From contig NZ_KE386617.1 in assembly GCF_000428045.1 (NCBI RefSeq), positions 189,754 through 253,753 on the forward strand: DNA of 64,000 nucleotides. Reading direction: 5' to 3'. This DNA comes from Sedimenticola selenatireducens DSM 17993. GTDB lineage: Bacteria > Pseudomonadota > Gammaproteobacteria > Chromatiales > Chromatiaceae. The notes under the pieces are model-generated. The model was given only the letters and a program-made list of their open reading frames with translations. It did no database searches and was not told where the DNA came from. Position 1 is the first letter of the stretch, and each line of letters begins with the position of its first letter. Positions 63,982 through 64,000 of this stretch are shown in pieces. A program made the position numbers and the translations under genes.

Positions 63982-64000
63982 GGAGAGCTGTCCGAGTGGC
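63982..64000 (+). tRNA. tRNA-Ser, first 19 bases (cut by window edge)
   Basis: The same 19 bases as at 63825, at the edge of the window. The upstream A/T block gives promoter-like sequence. It is probably the start of the intact gene, but it may be another truncated copy; the anticodon is outside the window. Confidence 0.55.

Larger units (their letters stand above)
63742..64000. repeat. 157-bp-period tandem repeat with tRNA-Ser start
   Basis: 63742-63843 and 63899-64000 are identical apart from one base (63748 versus 63905). Each copy has a hairpin GAGCACG-CCG-CGTGCTC, a stretch TTGGGTAAAAAAGACAATTTATC, and the first 19 bases of a tRNA-Ser. Between them lie nested hairpins (CGTCGCC-TTT-GGCGACG at 63867-63883, GCCCC-GAA-GGGGC at 63884-63896). 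The second copy runs past the window edge. Confidence 0.9.

Noticed and set aside
63742..64000. CRISPR array
   Set aside because: Repeats are about 100 bases with one 55-base gap and hold tRNA sequence; there are no short equal repeats, no spacers of equal length and no cas genes.

Overview
The window reads as chromosomal DNA of a free-living or facultatively symbiotic gammaproteobacterium that oxidises sulfur, stores polyhydroxyalkanoate (PHA) and swims with a polar flagellum. The sequence support is: a truD-surE-pcm-nlpD-rpoS stress block, a rhd-tusA-dsrE2 sulfur-trafficking set beside siroheme synthase, an FNR regulator beside ubiU-ubiV-ubiT (O2-independent ubiquinone synthesis), a Pseudomonas/Vibrio-type flagellar-chemotaxis supercluster, and a PHA locus. 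The overall picture resembles Chromatiales or Sedimenticola-like sulfur oxidisers; that placement is inference from gene content.

Layout. 1-6 kb: tail of a histidine kinase, then truD, smrA (opposite strand), surE, pcm, a DedA/SNARE-like membrane protein, nlpD and rpoS. 6-14.5 kb: fnr, sirB2, ubiU, ubiV, ubiT, cysG, rhd-tusA-dsrE2 and a FadL-type porin. 14.5-27 kb: an unknown exported protein, a LysR regulator, a PerM-type exporter, a Crp-family regulator, a largely degenerate Hpt-REC-REC-GGDEF-EAL protein, a BarA-like hybrid kinase, an MFS permease and a membrane zinc peptidase. 27-46 kb: one long same-strand cluster behind a good sigma-54 promoter, fliLMNOPQR-flhBA-flhF-fleN-fliA-cheYZAB-motCD-parA-parP-cheW plus a 58-residue gene and a DUF2802 gene. 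46-53 kb: small exported proteins, mobB, modCB without modA, a class II aldolase, a glutamine amidotransferase, DUF2058 and an OmpA lipoprotein. 53-57.7 kb: PHA genes, phaC (with an extra C-terminal helix-hairpin-helix domain), two phasins and phaB. 57.7-62 kb: assimilatory sulfate reduction genes (cysH, glutaredoxin-like, TSUP exporter, a long cysI). 62-64 kb: a methyltransferase, a YbaK-like deacylase, and a 157-bp tandem repeat that carries the first 19 bases of a tRNA-Ser.

Most notable signals. (1) CheA has no visible globular P2 domain. Its linker instead carries three copies, exactly 44 residues apart, of a short acidic-LL motif that closely resembles the CheY-binding peptides at the FliM N-terminus and the CheZ C-terminus in this same window. 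(2) Two 17-bp palindromes TTTGTGC-N3-GCACAAA lie between the divergent phasin genes, one of them directly upstream of a strong promoter. (3) The PHA synthase is fused to a helix-hairpin-helix domain. (4) The tRNA-Ser 5' end is duplicated in the repeat at the right edge. (5) A palindromic candidate operator overlaps the -10 of the rhd-tusA-dsrE2 promoter.
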